This document shows positions 14,852 to 23,268 of a DNA stretch of 64,000 nt, in pieces. Origin of the DNA: a virus; the IMG/VR virus record IMGVR_UViG_3300032607_001425, positions 38,120 to 102,119 of that record. One strand, 5' to 3'. A model generated the notes under the pieces. The model saw only the letters and a program-made list of their open reading frames with translations. It ran no database searches and had not been told where the DNA came from. The position numbers and the translations under genes were made by a program. Positions within the stretch are counted from its first letter, which is position 1. Every line of letters begins with the position of its first letter.

Positions 14852-16063
14852 TTAATTGCTTAAAGGTGCTTTGATTGTTGGGTGTGATTGGTAATCCTTT
14901 ACTATGAAATCATCATTGTTTAAATGGCCTATCAAGCTTATTCTATTAGATAACGATTCGTAATAAGCGTCTGCTTTCAAATGAACTAAGGTTGGTAATG
15001 CATAAGGTTGTCTTGTTCTAATTGGAGTTGGTTCGTAATAATCATTATCAAAATCAGGTAAGTTATTTGGATCAAAATTTCTTTCCATACCTGTTTCATA
15101 GTTATTGGTAAACCAAATATCGTATCTCTCTTCATCACTTAACTGTCTACCAATTTGTTCCTTTGCTTGTTCAATGTGATTTGAGTATAAATGAACATCT
15201 CCTAGATTTCCAATCAACTGGTCAGGAACCATATTAGCTTGTTTTGCAATTATTTCTAGTAACAATCCATAAGAAGCAATGTTGAATGGTAAACCTAAAA
15301 AGGTATCTACTGAACGTTGATTCCACATTAATGAGATTGCTCTATACTTTCCAGGATTGGTAATTTTTTCTTCTCTAGTTGTTGCTCTTGTATAAACTTG
15401 AAATCCATAATGACAAGGAGGTAGAGTCATTTGATCTAATTCTCCAACATTCCAAGCATTGACCATTAATCGTCTTGAGTCTGGATTTGTTTTAAGTTCG
15501 TTGATTAGATTTTGAATTTGGTCTATGTATCCGAAGGTGTCTGTTGCTGAGATGCTACCATTAGAAGTTTTATTTTTTCCTATCCACTTTCTCCATTGTT
15601 TACCATAAATTGGACCTAACTCACCCCACTTGTTAGCAAACTCATCATCTCTTTTGATTGTATAGATGAACTCTTCTTGAGTCAAAAGTCTTATTTCATC
15701 CCCTACAACAAGTAGTAGTCTGTCATAAATCATATCATCCAAATCCCCAACGTCAGATTTCAACCACATTTTATCAACAGTATCAACGTAGTTTTTATAA
15801 GCATCACCATCCCATATATGACAATTATTATCAACCAAATATTTAATATTTGTATCACCTCGAAGGAACCAAAGTAGTTCTGTTACAATTGTTTTGAATG
15901 GCATCTTCTTTGTTGTTAGAAGTGGAAAACCATCTTTCATATTGTGACGTATTTGTCTACCGAATATTGAGGTTGTTCCTGTACCTGTTCTGTCTTGTTT
16001 CTGTACTCCGTTGTCAAGAATGTCTTGGAGTAGGTCTATGTATTGCTTATCTAAAGTTGCCAT
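14852..16063 (-). CDS. thyA: Thymidylate synthase
   Basis: A 403-residue ThyA that methylates dUMP to dTMP with methylene-tetrahydrofolate. Signatures are QDRTGTGTTSIFGRQIRHNM, the catalytic LPPCHYGFQVY (Cys in PPC), QRSVDTFLGLPFNIASYG and LGDVHLYSNHIEQ. It is about 100 residues longer than bacterial ThyA because of an insert after WDGDAYKNYV (about residues 95-140) and an extended region before the C-terminus. Works with dCTP deaminase/dUTPase and NrdAB in nucleotide supply. Confidence 0.97.
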   Translation of the reverse strand: MATLDKQYIDLLQDILDNGVQKQDRTGTGTTSIFGRQIRHNMKDGFPLLTTKKMPFKTIVTELLWFLRGDTNIKYLVDNNCHIWDGDAYKNYVDTVDKMWLKSDVGDLDDMIYDRLLLVVGDEIRLLTQEEFIYTIKRDDEFANKWGELGPIYGKQWRKWIGKNKTSNGSISATDTFGYIDQIQNLINELKTNPDSRRLMVNAWNVGELDQMTLPPCHYGFQVYTRATTREEKITNPGKYRAISLMWNQRSVDTFLGLPFNIASYGLLLEIIAKQANMVPDQLIGNLGDVHLYSNHIEQAKEQIGRQLSDEERYDIWFTNNYETGMERNFDPNNLPDFDNDYYEPTPIRTRQPYALPTLVHLKADAYYESLSNRISLIGHLNNDDFIVKDYQSHPTIKAPLSN

Positions 16064-16065
16064 AA

Positions 16066-16410
16066 TTATAAATTGTTTATTACTGCTTCCAACATTCTAG
16101 TTTCATTTTTGAAGATTACATCTTCAGATTTTTGCCTATCAATTTCCATTGCCCCTTCTATTAAATCTACAAGCATATTAAATGCTTTAGGATGAATAAT
16201 TTTTGCACAAAAGAATTTAGAATTTGTTATCTGAATTCCATTATCTCTTATCATTATTTCATAATGTTTTGCAGTATTGGATAAATAATACTTGTGAGAG
16301 ATTGGTGCCATCCTTAAAGATGTTTTAGGATGTTCTAATAGCTTTGTAACAATATCAATGAATTGTTGTTCTTGAAGTGTTGGCGTGTACTTGAAAAATT
16401 TATTAAACAT
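16066..16410 (-). CDS. Hypothetical protein
   Basis: A 114-residue protein, N-terminus FNKFFKYTPTLQEQQFIDIV, with a central beta region and a C-terminal helix. No motif recognised. It is the first gene after the promoter at 16440-16470 and runs into thyA with a 2 bp gap. Confidence 0.65.
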   Translation of the reverse strand: MFNKFFKYTPTLQEQQFIDIVTKLLEHPKTSLRMAPISHKYYLSNTAKHYEIMIRDNGIQITNSKFFCAKIIHPKAFNMLVDLIEGAMEIDRQKSEDVIFKNETRMLEAVINNL

Positions 16411-16439
16411 AACCTTTATTTTTATTTGTTTCTAATACT

Positions 16440-16470
16440 TAAATATACGAAAAAAGACCTGCGTAAGCAA
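16440..16470 (-). promoter_or_regulatory. Promoter overlapping terminator hairpin, upstream of 16066-16410
   Basis: TTG (16470-16468), 20 bp, TATATTTA (16447-16440), 29 bp before the ATG. The AAGGCTTGC / GCAGGTCTT hairpin with a T6 run overlaps the -33 and spacer, so it can also end the transcript of the gene at 16489. Confidence 0.72.
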
Positions 16471-16488
16471 GCCTTTTATTATTTATTT

Positions 16489-17292
16489 TTACATTTCTTC
16501 GATAGGAGTGTACCCTACTATTGCTTGTGGAGGAATGTTTTGATAGGTATAAGCTCCTTGTCCTTTAAAATTTGGATCTTCGTAGAAAGCTCCTTTAAGT
16601 AGGCTAGTATCAATAGTTAGCTCTACTCCTTGATTCTTTCCAAAATGTTGCTTTAAACCTCTAAATAAAAAGTCAGAATCCTTCTTAGAAAGTGAAACAT
16701 ATATTCTTTCAGGATGTGCTGATCTCTTTTCTAATGTTTTTGGTGTGAGTCCTATTTGTTTAATTTTATCTACAAATCTTGTTGTTGTAGTATGGTAAAC
16801 ATACTTTGGAATCTCTACTTCTGGATCATATTTAGCTTCGAAAAAGAATTTAAGGTAAGGAGGCTGTTCATTTAAAACTAACTCCCTAAACTTAGAAGAG
16901 CTATACTTCATTGAATATTGTTGATTATTATCGTTAAGAGAAGGAAATAGGATCGATTTAGGTTTTTGTTGATTGGGGTTGTTAAGTTTATAATATACTA
17001 CGCTAGGAAAATATCCTAAGTTATTTGCTAGTTGAATTACTTTTGATATTTTAGGATCATATAAAGTTCCTGTACTGTACTTACTACTTTGTTCTGTAGC
17101 ATAAGTAGGTTTGAATCCTAGTACAATAGTGTTACCATCATTTAAGAAATCAAGTTCAGGGTAATTTTCAACCTCTCTACCTAGAACTTCCATGGCCTGC
17201 TGTATAGGCACTGTCCTAGTCAGTCCTTCCTGTAAGTCTCCTGTAAACGGATCAAAAACAATCCCCCTTATTAAATCCTTTAATTTAATCAT
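16489..17292 (-). CDS. ADP-ribosyltransferase/KptA-like fold protein (tentative)
   Basis: A 267-residue protein. The C-terminal ~110 residues read PKYVYHTTTTRFVDKIKQIG, then LTPKT...SAHPERIYVSLSK, a pattern like the NAD-binding start of RNA 2'-phosphotransferases and small ADP-ribosyltransferases (YHGT..., GL.P, HP..IY.S). The N-terminal half has no recognised fold but begins MIKLKDLI, like other phage proteins here. No clear catalytic Glu motif was confirmed. Function is a weak inference. It ends at a terminator hairpin. Confidence 0.55.
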   Translation of the reverse strand: MIKLKDLIRGIVFDPFTGDLQEGLTRTVPIQQAMEVLGREVENYPELDFLNDGNTIVLGFKPTYATEQSSKYSTGTLYDPKISKVIQLANNLGYFPSVVYYKLNNPNQQKPKSILFPSLNDNNQQYSMKYSSSKFRELVLNEQPPYLKFFFEAKYDPEVEIPKYVYHTTTTRFVDKIKQIGLTPKTLEKRSAHPERIYVSLSKKDSDFLFRGLKQHFGKNQGVELTIDTSLLKGAFYEDPNFKGQGAYTYQNIPPQAIVGYTPIEEM

Positions 17293-17309
17293 ACTTTTTA
17301 TAATAAATA

Positions 17310-18032
17310 TTATATAAATTCTATTGTATTTGTTTCCTTATCCCAATCAAACGTCATTGGCTTTTGAGTGTACTCATAACTCTCATCCAATACAGATGCA
17401 TTGAAGAAGTGAGTACCATCTTTAAACTCATAACCATATCCTGAATGGATATGACCGCAAACGTGAATTTTAGGCCTTATTTGTTCTATTCTTTGTGCCA
17501 ATAACTCACATCCTAAACCATCCCACTCTCTTCCTTTTACTGTATCTAAAGTTCCAAATGCTGGACCATGTGTAACTAGAATGTCTGTGTTGTCAGGAAT
17601 TGCTTCCCACTTACCTGCTAACTGTATTCCATTTTTAGGTAAATTGAATGCCCAAGAATAGAATTCAGGTTGCCAAGGGGATCCATAAATACGAATGTTG
17701 TTCTCAGGCATATCTCCATTTGGACCATCACCATACAATGCTATTTGTTCATCTTGTAGATAGTCAATTAATGGAAAATCTTTTAGATATCCTTTCACAT
17801 CCTCAGGATGATTCTCAAACATTCTATCATGATTACCTGCTATGAATATTTTATCTTCATATTGCTTTAGGGATTGGAACCAATTACAGAAGCTCCAGAT
17901 ATCATTTCTATTGTATCCTGAGTTCATTATGTCTCCTGCATGGATGAGAATATCTCCTCCAGGTAAATCCTCCATTGGGATTAGTCCATGTCTTGTATGT
18001 GTGTCCGATAATACTGTTATACGTGTTTTCAT
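17310..18032 (-). CDS. Calcineurin-like metallophosphoesterase
   Basis: A 240-residue phosphoesterase with the full metal-binding set: LSDTHTRHG (D, H), GGDILIHAGDIMNSG, FIAGNHDRMF, LVTHGPAFG and HVCGHIHSGYG. It hydrolyses phosphodiester or phosphomonoester bonds; the substrate is unknown. A second, different metallophosphoesterase is encoded at 24238-24888. Confidence 0.9.
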   Translation of the reverse strand: MKTRITVLSDTHTRHGLIPMEDLPGGDILIHAGDIMNSGYNRNDIWSFCNWFQSLKQYEDKIFIAGNHDRMFENHPEDVKGYLKDFPLIDYLQDEQIALYGDGPNGDMPENNIRIYGSPWQPEFYSWAFNLPKNGIQLAGKWEAIPDNTDILVTHGPAFGTLDTVKGREWDGLGCELLAQRIEQIRPKIHVCGHIHSGYGYEFKDGTHFFNASVLDESYEYTQKPMTFDWDKETNTIEFI

Positions 18033-18033
18033 T

Positions 18034-18129
18034 TTATTCTCCTCCTCCTTTTTTAATTAAAAAATACCAAAACCAAATTACTTTGGATCTTATTAGTTCG
18101 TATGCTATCCAAATTAGAATGTACTTCAT
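18034..18129 (-). CDS. Small hydrophobic ORF
   Basis: A 31-residue frame, MKYILIWIAYELIRSKVIWF then YFLIKKGGGE, fills the gap between its neighbours exactly (1 bp from each). It could be a tiny membrane protein. Only compact fit and composition support it. Confidence 0.4.
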   Translation of the reverse strand: MKYILIWIAYELIRSKVIWFWYFLIKKGGGE

Positions 18130-18130
18130 T

Positions 18131-18373
18131 TTATCTGTTTAAAGATTTTAAATAAATTGCTTGTTGTCTGATTCCAAATTCTCTTGTAAGAATATTTACA
18201 TGCATTTGATTTTTCATAAACATCTCCAGTCCAACTATCATTTCAGTAGCATCAAACTTTTTTGATCTACCTTGAATTTTTAAATCTTCATCAGCAAGTT
18301 TTAGCATTAAATATCCTAATTCGGTTTCACTTTCACATTGATTAACTTCTTGCCATTTTTGTAATTCTGTCAT
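18131..18373 (-). CDS. Hypothetical protein
   Basis: An 80-residue helical protein (MTELQKWQEVNQCESETELG). No family recognised. First gene after the promoter at 18395-18425. Confidence 0.62.
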   Translation of the reverse strand: MTELQKWQEVNQCESETELGYLMLKLADEDLKIQGRSKKFDATEMIVGLEMFMKNQMHVNILTREFGIRQQAIYLKSLNR

Positions 18374-18394
18374 AACTTTACCTTTTTATATAAC

Positions 18395-18425
18395 TAAATA
18401 TACGAAATTTATTTCGATAAAACAA
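18395..18425 (-). promoter_or_regulatory. Promoter (TTG-N20-TATATTTA)
   Basis: TTG (18425-18423), 20 bp, TATATTTA (18402-18395), 21 bp before the ATG at 18373. It overlaps the end of the upstream gene. Confidence 0.7.
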
Positions 18426-18771
18426 ATAATTCATAACAAGAATTTTCAGTTGAAAATTTTATGTAATCGTCTCTGTGCTCTACAATTTCAGTTACTATAG
18501 TAGTTTGCCAAATAAAAAACTCATTGAATGGAGACATAATTAAACTTGTATTAACTGCAATGTTTGGTGATTCTCCTTTATACCTTCCTTGCTCATTAAA
18601 CTCTAACCACTTTATGTCTTTAGAGGTTTTTGTTAATTGGTCTCTTTCTCGAACTAGTTTATATTTATGCTCTTCTGGATTCCCAAAAACCATTTCAAAC
18701 ATTTGATCTAAATGTAAAGTATTACCATCTGCTTGAGATAGTAGTACTTTTGGCTGTGCTCCTGCTATCAT
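18409..18771 (-). CDS. Hypothetical protein
   Basis: A 120-residue, mostly beta-strand protein (start MIAGAQPKVLLSQADGNTLH). Not recognised. Overlaps the upstream gene by 4 bp (ATGA), so coupled. Confidence 0.6.
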   Translation of the reverse strand: MIAGAQPKVLLSQADGNTLHLDQMFEMVFGNPEEHKYKLVRERDQLTKTSKDIKWLEFNEQGRYKGESPNIAVNTSLIMSPFNEFFIWQTTIVTEIVEHRDDYIKFSTENSCYELFVLSK

Positions 18772-18980
18772 AATTCTTTTTCTTTTTTGTAGATTGCTAA
18801 TAGTTCTTCGTATGTCTTAAGTGCTTTATCATTACGCCATTCACACCAATAAGCAAATCCAATAGCAAATTCATCAGCTACTTTTTCGTGTTCAATAGAT
18901 ACAAGTTCTACCATTCCTTCATAATGTTCATCTTCTTCATCATTGATAAACCATTGTTGAAATTTTTCTTTTAGTGTCAT
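18768..18980 (-). CDS. Hypothetical protein
   Basis: A 70-residue acidic helical protein with the Trp-rich segment FAIGFAYWCEWRNDKALKTY. No known family. Part of the 18409-20025 gene run. Confidence 0.6.
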   Translation of the reverse strand: MTLKEKFQQWFINDEEDEHYEGMVELVSIEHEKVADEFAIGFAYWCEWRNDKALKTYEELLAIYKKEKEL

Positions 18981-18983
18981 AAC

Positions 18984-19391
18984 TTATACTGTATGTTGAA
19001 TTTGTACTCTTACACAATTTTGAGGTAAACGATGTATGTGTCTGTAGTTGTTAATGTACCCCATCATGTTACCACTTCCAACTGCATTTGCAGAATGTAC
19101 TACAACATCAACAACACAACCTCCATCAAGCCATTGATTGACCAACCATTTAGTACAATCCATTCCAGTTTTCTCTTTAATATTGTCATAATTCAATTCA
19201 TAATTGTAGTAAACATTTTTATGCCATTCAGCCATTGCTGTATCTCCTAAATCGTGATCTAGAGAAATTACATCTATGTTTTCTAATCCAATGTAAGTAA
19301 CTGTATCGACAAATTGCTCGTAGTTTCTTACTACAGTCCAAGATGTATCAACTGGTGTTCTTACATCATCTAGGTATATTTTCTTTTTCAT
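18984..19391 (-). CDS. cREC-type (cyclic-phosphate processing receiver) domain prot.
   Basis: A 135-residue protein starting KKIYLDDVRTP and with IDVISLDHDLGD at about residues 39-50. That pair (LDDxRxP ... SLDHDLG) is the hallmark of the cREC receiver-like domain, which is linked to RNA/nucleotide cyclic-phosphate processing and often found next to RNA ligases and phosphoesterases. The metal-binding Asp pair is intact. RNA ligase and P-loop kinase genes lie 2-4 kb upstream, consistent with an RNA-repair setting. Confidence 0.7.
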   Translation of the reverse strand: MKKKIYLDDVRTPVDTSWTVVRNYEQFVDTVTYIGLENIDVISLDHDLGDTAMAEWHKNVYYNYELNYDNIKEKTGMDCTKWLVNQWLDGGCVVDVVVHSANAVGSGNMMGYINNYRHIHRLPQNCVRVQIQHTV

Positions 19392-19401
19392 TTTATTTGT
19401 T

Positions 19402-20025
19402 TTAATCCCACCACCCTTGAATCTGACTTTCCATTATTTTAAATAATAGTTTGTGTGCTCTTTGGTGGTTAATGTGAGCAATATTCATTGCAATTCTCTG
19501 TTTTCTATCAGTACTAACGTTATCGTGATCTCCTAAAGAAAAGACACCTTCACCATTCATAACTCTTTTATAAATTAAAGGGTATTTTTTGAAGTAGTCA
19601 TCAAACTTTTCCCATACTAATTCACTATTCATTAGAGACGAATCTGGTCTGTCTTCGCAAGGTGTAAACCATACCCTGTCTTTATGGTAATCCATATACT
19701 CCATTACATACTCCTCTTCTTGCACTTTTTGCATTAACTTAACACATATTCTCATATTACGAGCATCTTGCTGGGCACGAGTATGTCTATCCTTTGCTCC
19801 AATATAATCGGCTTGAGCTTTTAATTTATGTTTTAGTATTTCGTAGATGTAGTGCGAATCCCAATTTCTATCTTTCCAAATGATTGGAAACCAATACCAA
19901 ACGTTTTTTACTCCTTGTTTAAAGTATTTGTGATAATACTTTCCATCATGATTCCACCAAAGCTGTACCTTTCTAAGTATGTTTGGTCTAGGTCTGTTTT
20001 CTAATTCTTCGAAAAAATCTTCCAT
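19402..20025 (-). CDS. Hypothetical protein
   Basis: A 207-residue protein very rich in Trp, Tyr and His (e.g. NVWYWFPIIWKDRNWDSHYI). The middle and C-terminal helices contain scattered Asp, His and Asn residues (FSLGDHDNVS, INHQRAHKLLFKIM). No fold recognised. Conserved aromatic content suggests a folded enzyme or structural protein rather than a disordered one. Confidence 0.6.
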   Translation of the reverse strand: MEDFFEELENRPRPNILRKVQLWWNHDGKYYHKYFKQGVKNVWYWFPIIWKDRNWDSHYIYEILKHKLKAQADYIGAKDRHTRAQQDARNMRICVKLMQKVQEEEYVMEYMDYHKDRVWFTPCEDRPDSSLMNSELVWEKFDDYFKKYPLIYKRVMNGEGVFSLGDHDNVSTDRKQRIAMNIAHINHQRAHKLLFKIMESQIQGWWD

Positions 20026-20045
20026 TGTTATCTGTTTTTATAATG

Positions 20046-20210
20046 TTATGCTTTTTGAATGCGTGAAGTCTTTACACAATACAACATATCATTTCCTATA
20101 TGTTCGTACTGTAAACCGTTGATCTCTATTGTTTCTCCGTGTTTCTTAGACGCTCTAATACTTTTTAGTATTAGAGATATGTCTTCACAATAAACTCTCT
20201 TTCCTCTCAT
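20046..20210 (-). CDS. Small hypothetical protein
   Basis: A 54-residue frame (MRGKRVYCEDISLILKSIRA; ends TSRIQKA) filling a gap between two genes. Codon pattern is like the neighbours and the ATG follows the same A-rich leader form. Not recognised. Confidence 0.5.
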   Translation of the reverse strand: MRGKRVYCEDISLILKSIRASKKHGETIEINGLQYEHIGNDMLYCVKTSRIQKA

Positions 20211-20215
20211 AACTT

Positions 20216-20404
20216 TTATTTTGTAAGTTTAATTGGGAAGGTTGAAATCATTATTATAAGTATTGCTTCTACAATAGATATACTACCACGTTGATCAATG
20301 GTCCACTCAGTTGCGTCGAGGTTACCTATTGCGAACGCCATTAGTAAATACCCTAATAAAAATCCGATTGCTGCTAGTAAGCTTCTTGCTATTATTTCTT
20401 TCAT
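20216..20404 (-). CDS. Small membrane protein
   Basis: A 62-residue protein with two hydrophobic segments (SLLAAIGFLLGYLLMAFAIG at 8-27 and SIVEAILIIMISTFPI). Likely inner-membrane. Could be a superinfection or lysis-related peptide, but nothing specific shows it. Confidence 0.55.
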   Translation of the reverse strand: MKEIIARSLLAAIGFLLGYLLMAFAIGNLDATEWTIDQRGSISIVEAILIIMISTFPIKLTK

Positions 20405-20418
20405 AACCTTTATTTATT

Positions 20419-20565
20419 TTAAATTAGTATTTTCTTTTTAAAAAGGTAAAGTAGGCTGTTGGTCTTATCTATAACAACGGATACTAATTCCCAACCATGT
20501 TGACCAGCATTATTAAGTTGTTCTCTTGTTACATCCCATTGCTTTAGGTATTCCCATTTTTCCAT
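20419..20565 (-). CDS. Small DUF4177-like protein
   Basis: A 48-residue frame: MEKWEYLKQWDVTREQLNNA, then GQHGWELVSVVIDKTNS and LLYLFKKK. The WEY start, LN..G..GWELV core and final strand with FKK match the small DUF4177 pattern. It is the first gene after the promoter at 20596-20626. Confidence 0.55.
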   Translation of the reverse strand: MEKWEYLKQWDVTREQLNNAGQHGWELVSVVIDKTNSLLYLFKKKILI

Positions 20566-20595
20566 AACTTTTATTTGTTTTAAATTTCTAATAAT

Positions 20596-20626
20596 TAAAT
20601 ATACGAAAAAAAGCTTGCCGAAGCAA
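20596..20626 (-). promoter_or_regulatory. Promoter overlapping terminator hairpin
   Basis: TTG (20626-20624), 20 bp, TATATTTA (20603-20596), 30 bp before the ATG at 20565. An AAAGGCTTGC/GCAAGCTTT hairpin with a T-run overlaps it. The upstream endonuclease gene ends 13 bp before the TTG. Confidence 0.72.
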
Positions 20627-20638
20627 GCCTTTTGCCAA

Positions 20639-21337
20639 TTATTTTTTAGAATATTTCCAGATAAATCCTCCTGCAGTTTTTACCTTACCTTTTATACAGG
20701 TCGAGATGTTCCCTTTATCTATTCCTAGATCTTCACTGGCTTCTCTTCCTGAAGACCATTCTCTGATGAATCTTCCATCTCTATTGTATTGATTGATAGC
20801 TTTTTTGTTTTTCTCTGCTATTAGCTTATAATCTGTATTTTCTACCTTTATTATAAAGTTGGTATTTTTAATCCTTGCTGCTTCATCTCTACTAGCTGCT
20901 GATTTATTTCTGTTTCCTTTTCCTTCCTCGGTCATATTATAGACCCTTAGAGTCTCTGCTATTTGGGACTTTACCTCAACCCCCTTGGAAGTACTGTAGA
21001 GAAGCTTCTTAGCTGCTTTTATTTTATCCACTGTATTTTGGGAATGTACAGTCTTAGCTTCCTGCGTACTCTGTAACTTACAGTTTAATCCATTTTCAGA
21101 TAGAACATCGTAATATTCTTGCCAGTGTCTCTCACGAATGTTTAGTTCCTCTACCTTACACTGTTCTACTATTTCAAAGATATGCTCAGGGAAACCGTAT
21201 TTTACTAGTGAGGCATAAAGTCTTATCTGATTCTTGCATCCTTTTCTAGCGTAAATTTTCTGCCTTGTTTCCAAGTCAGTACTCTGCCCAATATATACTC
21301 TTCCCGTTGGACTTATAATTTTATAAATTCCTATCAT
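20639..21337 (-). CDS. GIY-YIG homing endonuclease with NUMOD1
   Basis: A 232-residue protein. GIYKI and VYIGQS of the GIY-YIG core lie in residues 3-20, RERHWQEYYDVL at about 68-79, and the C-terminal NUMOD1 recognition unit is EWSSGREASEDLGIDKGNIS followed by AGGFIWKYSKK. Close relative of the products at 1264, 46772 and 49782. A family B leader precedes it. Confidence 0.92.
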   Translation of the reverse strand: MIGIYKIISPTGRVYIGQSTDLETRQKIYARKGCKNQIRLYASLVKYGFPEHIFEIVEQCKVEELNIRERHWQEYYDVLSENGLNCKLQSTQEAKTVHSQNTVDKIKAAKKLLYSTSKGVEVKSQIAETLRVYNMTEEGKGNRNKSAASRDEAARIKNTNFIIKVENTDYKLIAEKNKKAINQYNRDGRFIREWSSGREASEDLGIDKGNISTCIKGKVKTAGGFIWKYSKK

Positions 21338-21455
21338 ATTAAATAAAAAAAGGAGAAATTAAAAATATAGTACCTGACCGTACTAAATCTTTAAAATCTC
21401 CATATGCTCTTGTAGGTCGGTCAGTACCCTTTATTTAATATAAATAGCAACTTTT
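21338..21455 (-). ncRNA. Endonuclease-gene leader RNA, family B, copy 1
   Basis: Minus strand: TATTTATA (21446-21439), hairpin GGT/ACC with loop containing CTGACCG (21424-21418), linker with GGAGATTTTAAA, then a second hairpin whose loop holds CGGTCAG (21380-21374), closed by an outer GGAGA/TCTCC stem and a T7 run. Loops are complementary over 7 nt. Layout equals family A but sequence differs. Confidence 0.73.
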
Positions 21456-21476
21456 TATAAAAACCGCTAGTTTTTA

Positions 21477-22622
21477 CTAGTGGCTGTCGCCATAATCGTG
21501 CTTCTCCGATGCAATTAAATATTCAGGGTTTATTACTTTTGCTACCTTTTTACGATCTCCAGATATGTGCTTTATGACTATTCCCTCGTGAGGAGTTTTT
21601 GTCCTTTCAATGAAGTTGTTGAATACAAAACTGTCTTGGATTTCTTGGTTCCATTTACCTGCATATAGAACTTCTACATGAGGTAATCCTAATAGCTCAT
21701 CTATTTCATATTGAGCAGAATCTGTTGGAAAGTATTCATTATCCATTTTTAAATCAAATCCTGTAAATCTAATATCCTCTAACCCATAGGTGTAGTTCTT
21801 TTGAATTCCTGCTCCATAAATTTCTCCATAAAGAATTAGTCCATCACCAACATAGTCACTTCCATAGATGTAGCATAGGTTCCAAAGCCTTGCTTTGATT
21901 TGATACTTTCCAGCAATTGTTCTCCAAACATCAGTTGAGTAGAATCCTTGAGAATCACTCCCTTTTTCTACATTATGAGATCCGTAGACATACTCGTAAT
22001 CAATCCACTCATCAGTAATTCTTAGGAATTTTTTTACTTTATCCCAAAATGATAATTTAGATTTTTTAACTATTCCGTATCGTGCGTTAGTCCCATGAAT
22101 CTTTCTAGTGATTTGAACTTCATCTTCTTGCGTAAACATTCCGTCAACGTTTTTAAGGTTTGGGAATCTGTAGTAGATGTGGAAGTTTTGATTATCTTGG
22201 TACTTAATCTTTCTACCTGAGGCAAGTTGAATTTGTTTAACTGGTGGTTCGTATTTGGTAATGTTTAGGTGAGACATACAATCTCTCCCCTCAATTACTA
22301 AATCATAGTCACCCATTGATACTTTACCTTTAAGATAGCTTATTGGAATGATTAAGCATTCAGAATAAACTCCTCTTAATTTTACAGTCCTTACTCTATT
22401 GCCTTTTCTTAGGTAAGAAGTAACTCCCATCTGTTCAGATAATTTTTCTGGTATAACTGCATCGGTAGTTGCAATAACTGCTAACCCATCTACTTGAAAT
22501 TCTCCTTTTTTAGTAATAGCATTCCATCCACCTGCAATCACAAGTTCGATGTTATCTGCTCCTTCAATGGCTCTTACTTCGTTTATTTTTGCTATAAAAC
22601 AGCAGCTGTTATTATTTTCCAT
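21477..22622 (-). CDS. RNA ligase, DRB0094 type
   Basis: A 381-residue ATP-dependent RNA ligase. The N-terminal OB-like domain has INEVRAIEGADNIELVIAGG and KLRGVYSECLIIPIS; the nucleotidyltransferase lysine lies in motif I RKIHGTNARYG (about residue 190). Later motifs are ILYGEIYGAG and HEGIVIKHISG. This order (OB domain first) is that of the Deinococcus Rnl-type ligases. It would seal RNA breaks, for instance cleaved tRNAs. It overlaps the next small gene by 11 bp and is followed by a P-loop kinase gene in the same unit. Confidence 0.88.
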   Translation of the reverse strand: MENNNSCCFIAKINEVRAIEGADNIELVIAGGWNAITKKGEFQVDGLAVIATTDAVIPEKLSEQMGVTSYLRKGNRVRTVKLRGVYSECLIIPISYLKGKVSMGDYDLVIEGRDCMSHLNITKYEPPVKQIQLASGRKIKYQDNQNFHIYYRFPNLKNVDGMFTQEDEVQITRKIHGTNARYGIVKKSKLSFWDKVKKFLRITDEWIDYEYVYGSHNVEKGSDSQGFYSTDVWRTIAGKYQIKARLWNLCYIYGSDYVGDGLILYGEIYGAGIQKNYTYGLEDIRFTGFDLKMDNEYFPTDSAQYEIDELLGLPHVEVLYAGKWNQEIQDSFVFNNFIERTKTPHEGIVIKHISGDRKKVAKVINPEYLIASEKHDYGDSH

Positions 22623-22866
22623 TTTTATGTTCTTGTATTAAATTTTTTATTCCTTCTTTTTTCTCATCATTGAAAACATCTTCGAGTTTAATTTCTTTTT
22701 CTGCAAAATACATAAACTCTAAACATTTGTAAACACTCATTCCACTTTTACAACAATCTTCAATATAGTCTTTATACTTTTCAAAATCCTCATCAGTGTA
22801 CTTGTAATTATCTTCTGTACGTCTGTCTTTTAGTCTTTGTAAATAATTTTCAAATGTTTCTTTCAT
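22612..22866 (-). CDS. Hypothetical protein
   Basis: An 84-residue, charged helical protein with three cysteines (YIEDCCKSGMSVYKCLEF). It overlaps the ligase gene by 11 bp and the kinase gene by 4 bp, so all three are co-translated. Not recognised. Confidence 0.62.
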   Translation of the reverse strand: MKETFENYLQRLKDRRTEDNYKYTDEDFEKYKDYIEDCCKSGMSVYKCLEFMYFAEKEIKLEDVFNDEKKEGIKNLIQEHKNGK

Positions 22867-23264
22867 AACAATATTCCGAATCTTTTTTTCATAGTTTCTA
22901 ATTTATCTTGTGGTACTCCATGCTCGTTTACTCCTCCGTGTCTATTTTCTACAATTAACGAGTAGACTCTATATCCGTATTTTTCTGCTAGATCATAGTA
23001 TGGTTGCATTTCCCATTCTTGAGTGAATGTGTTTGACACTGTTATTCTTTCGTATTGTGCTTTAATTAAAGATGAAACTTCTTCTTGACACCAAGCATGT
23101 GCTTCTTTTAATTGGGAAGGATCAAACTTATAGTCTCCATTCTTATCTATAAAGTACATATCAGCTTCTCTATAATAATGTTCTTTGTAATTTGTCATTA
23201 ATGACTTTGCTAATGTTGATTTACCTGATCCAGGTAATCCTCGTAAAAGAAACAATTCCTTCAT
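22863..23264 (-). CDS. P-loop polynucleotide kinase-like protein
   Basis: A 133-residue AAA-type P-loop kinase: Walker A RGLPGSGKSTLAKSL (residues 8-22), then EADMYFIDKNGDYKFDP and ISVSNTFTQ-like second strand (ITVSNTFTQEWEM). This layout is that of polynucleotide-kinase/CNPase-type kinases. Next to the RNA ligase it suggests an RNA 5'-end healing and sealing pair. Substrate not proven. Confidence 0.8.
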   Translation of the reverse strand: MKELFLLRGLPGSGKSTLAKSLMTNYKEHYYREADMYFIDKNGDYKFDPSQLKEAHAWCQEEVSSLIKAQYERITVSNTFTQEWEMQPYYDLAEKYGYRVYSLIVENRHGGVNEHGVPQDKLETMKKRFGILL

Positions 23265-23268
23265 AACC

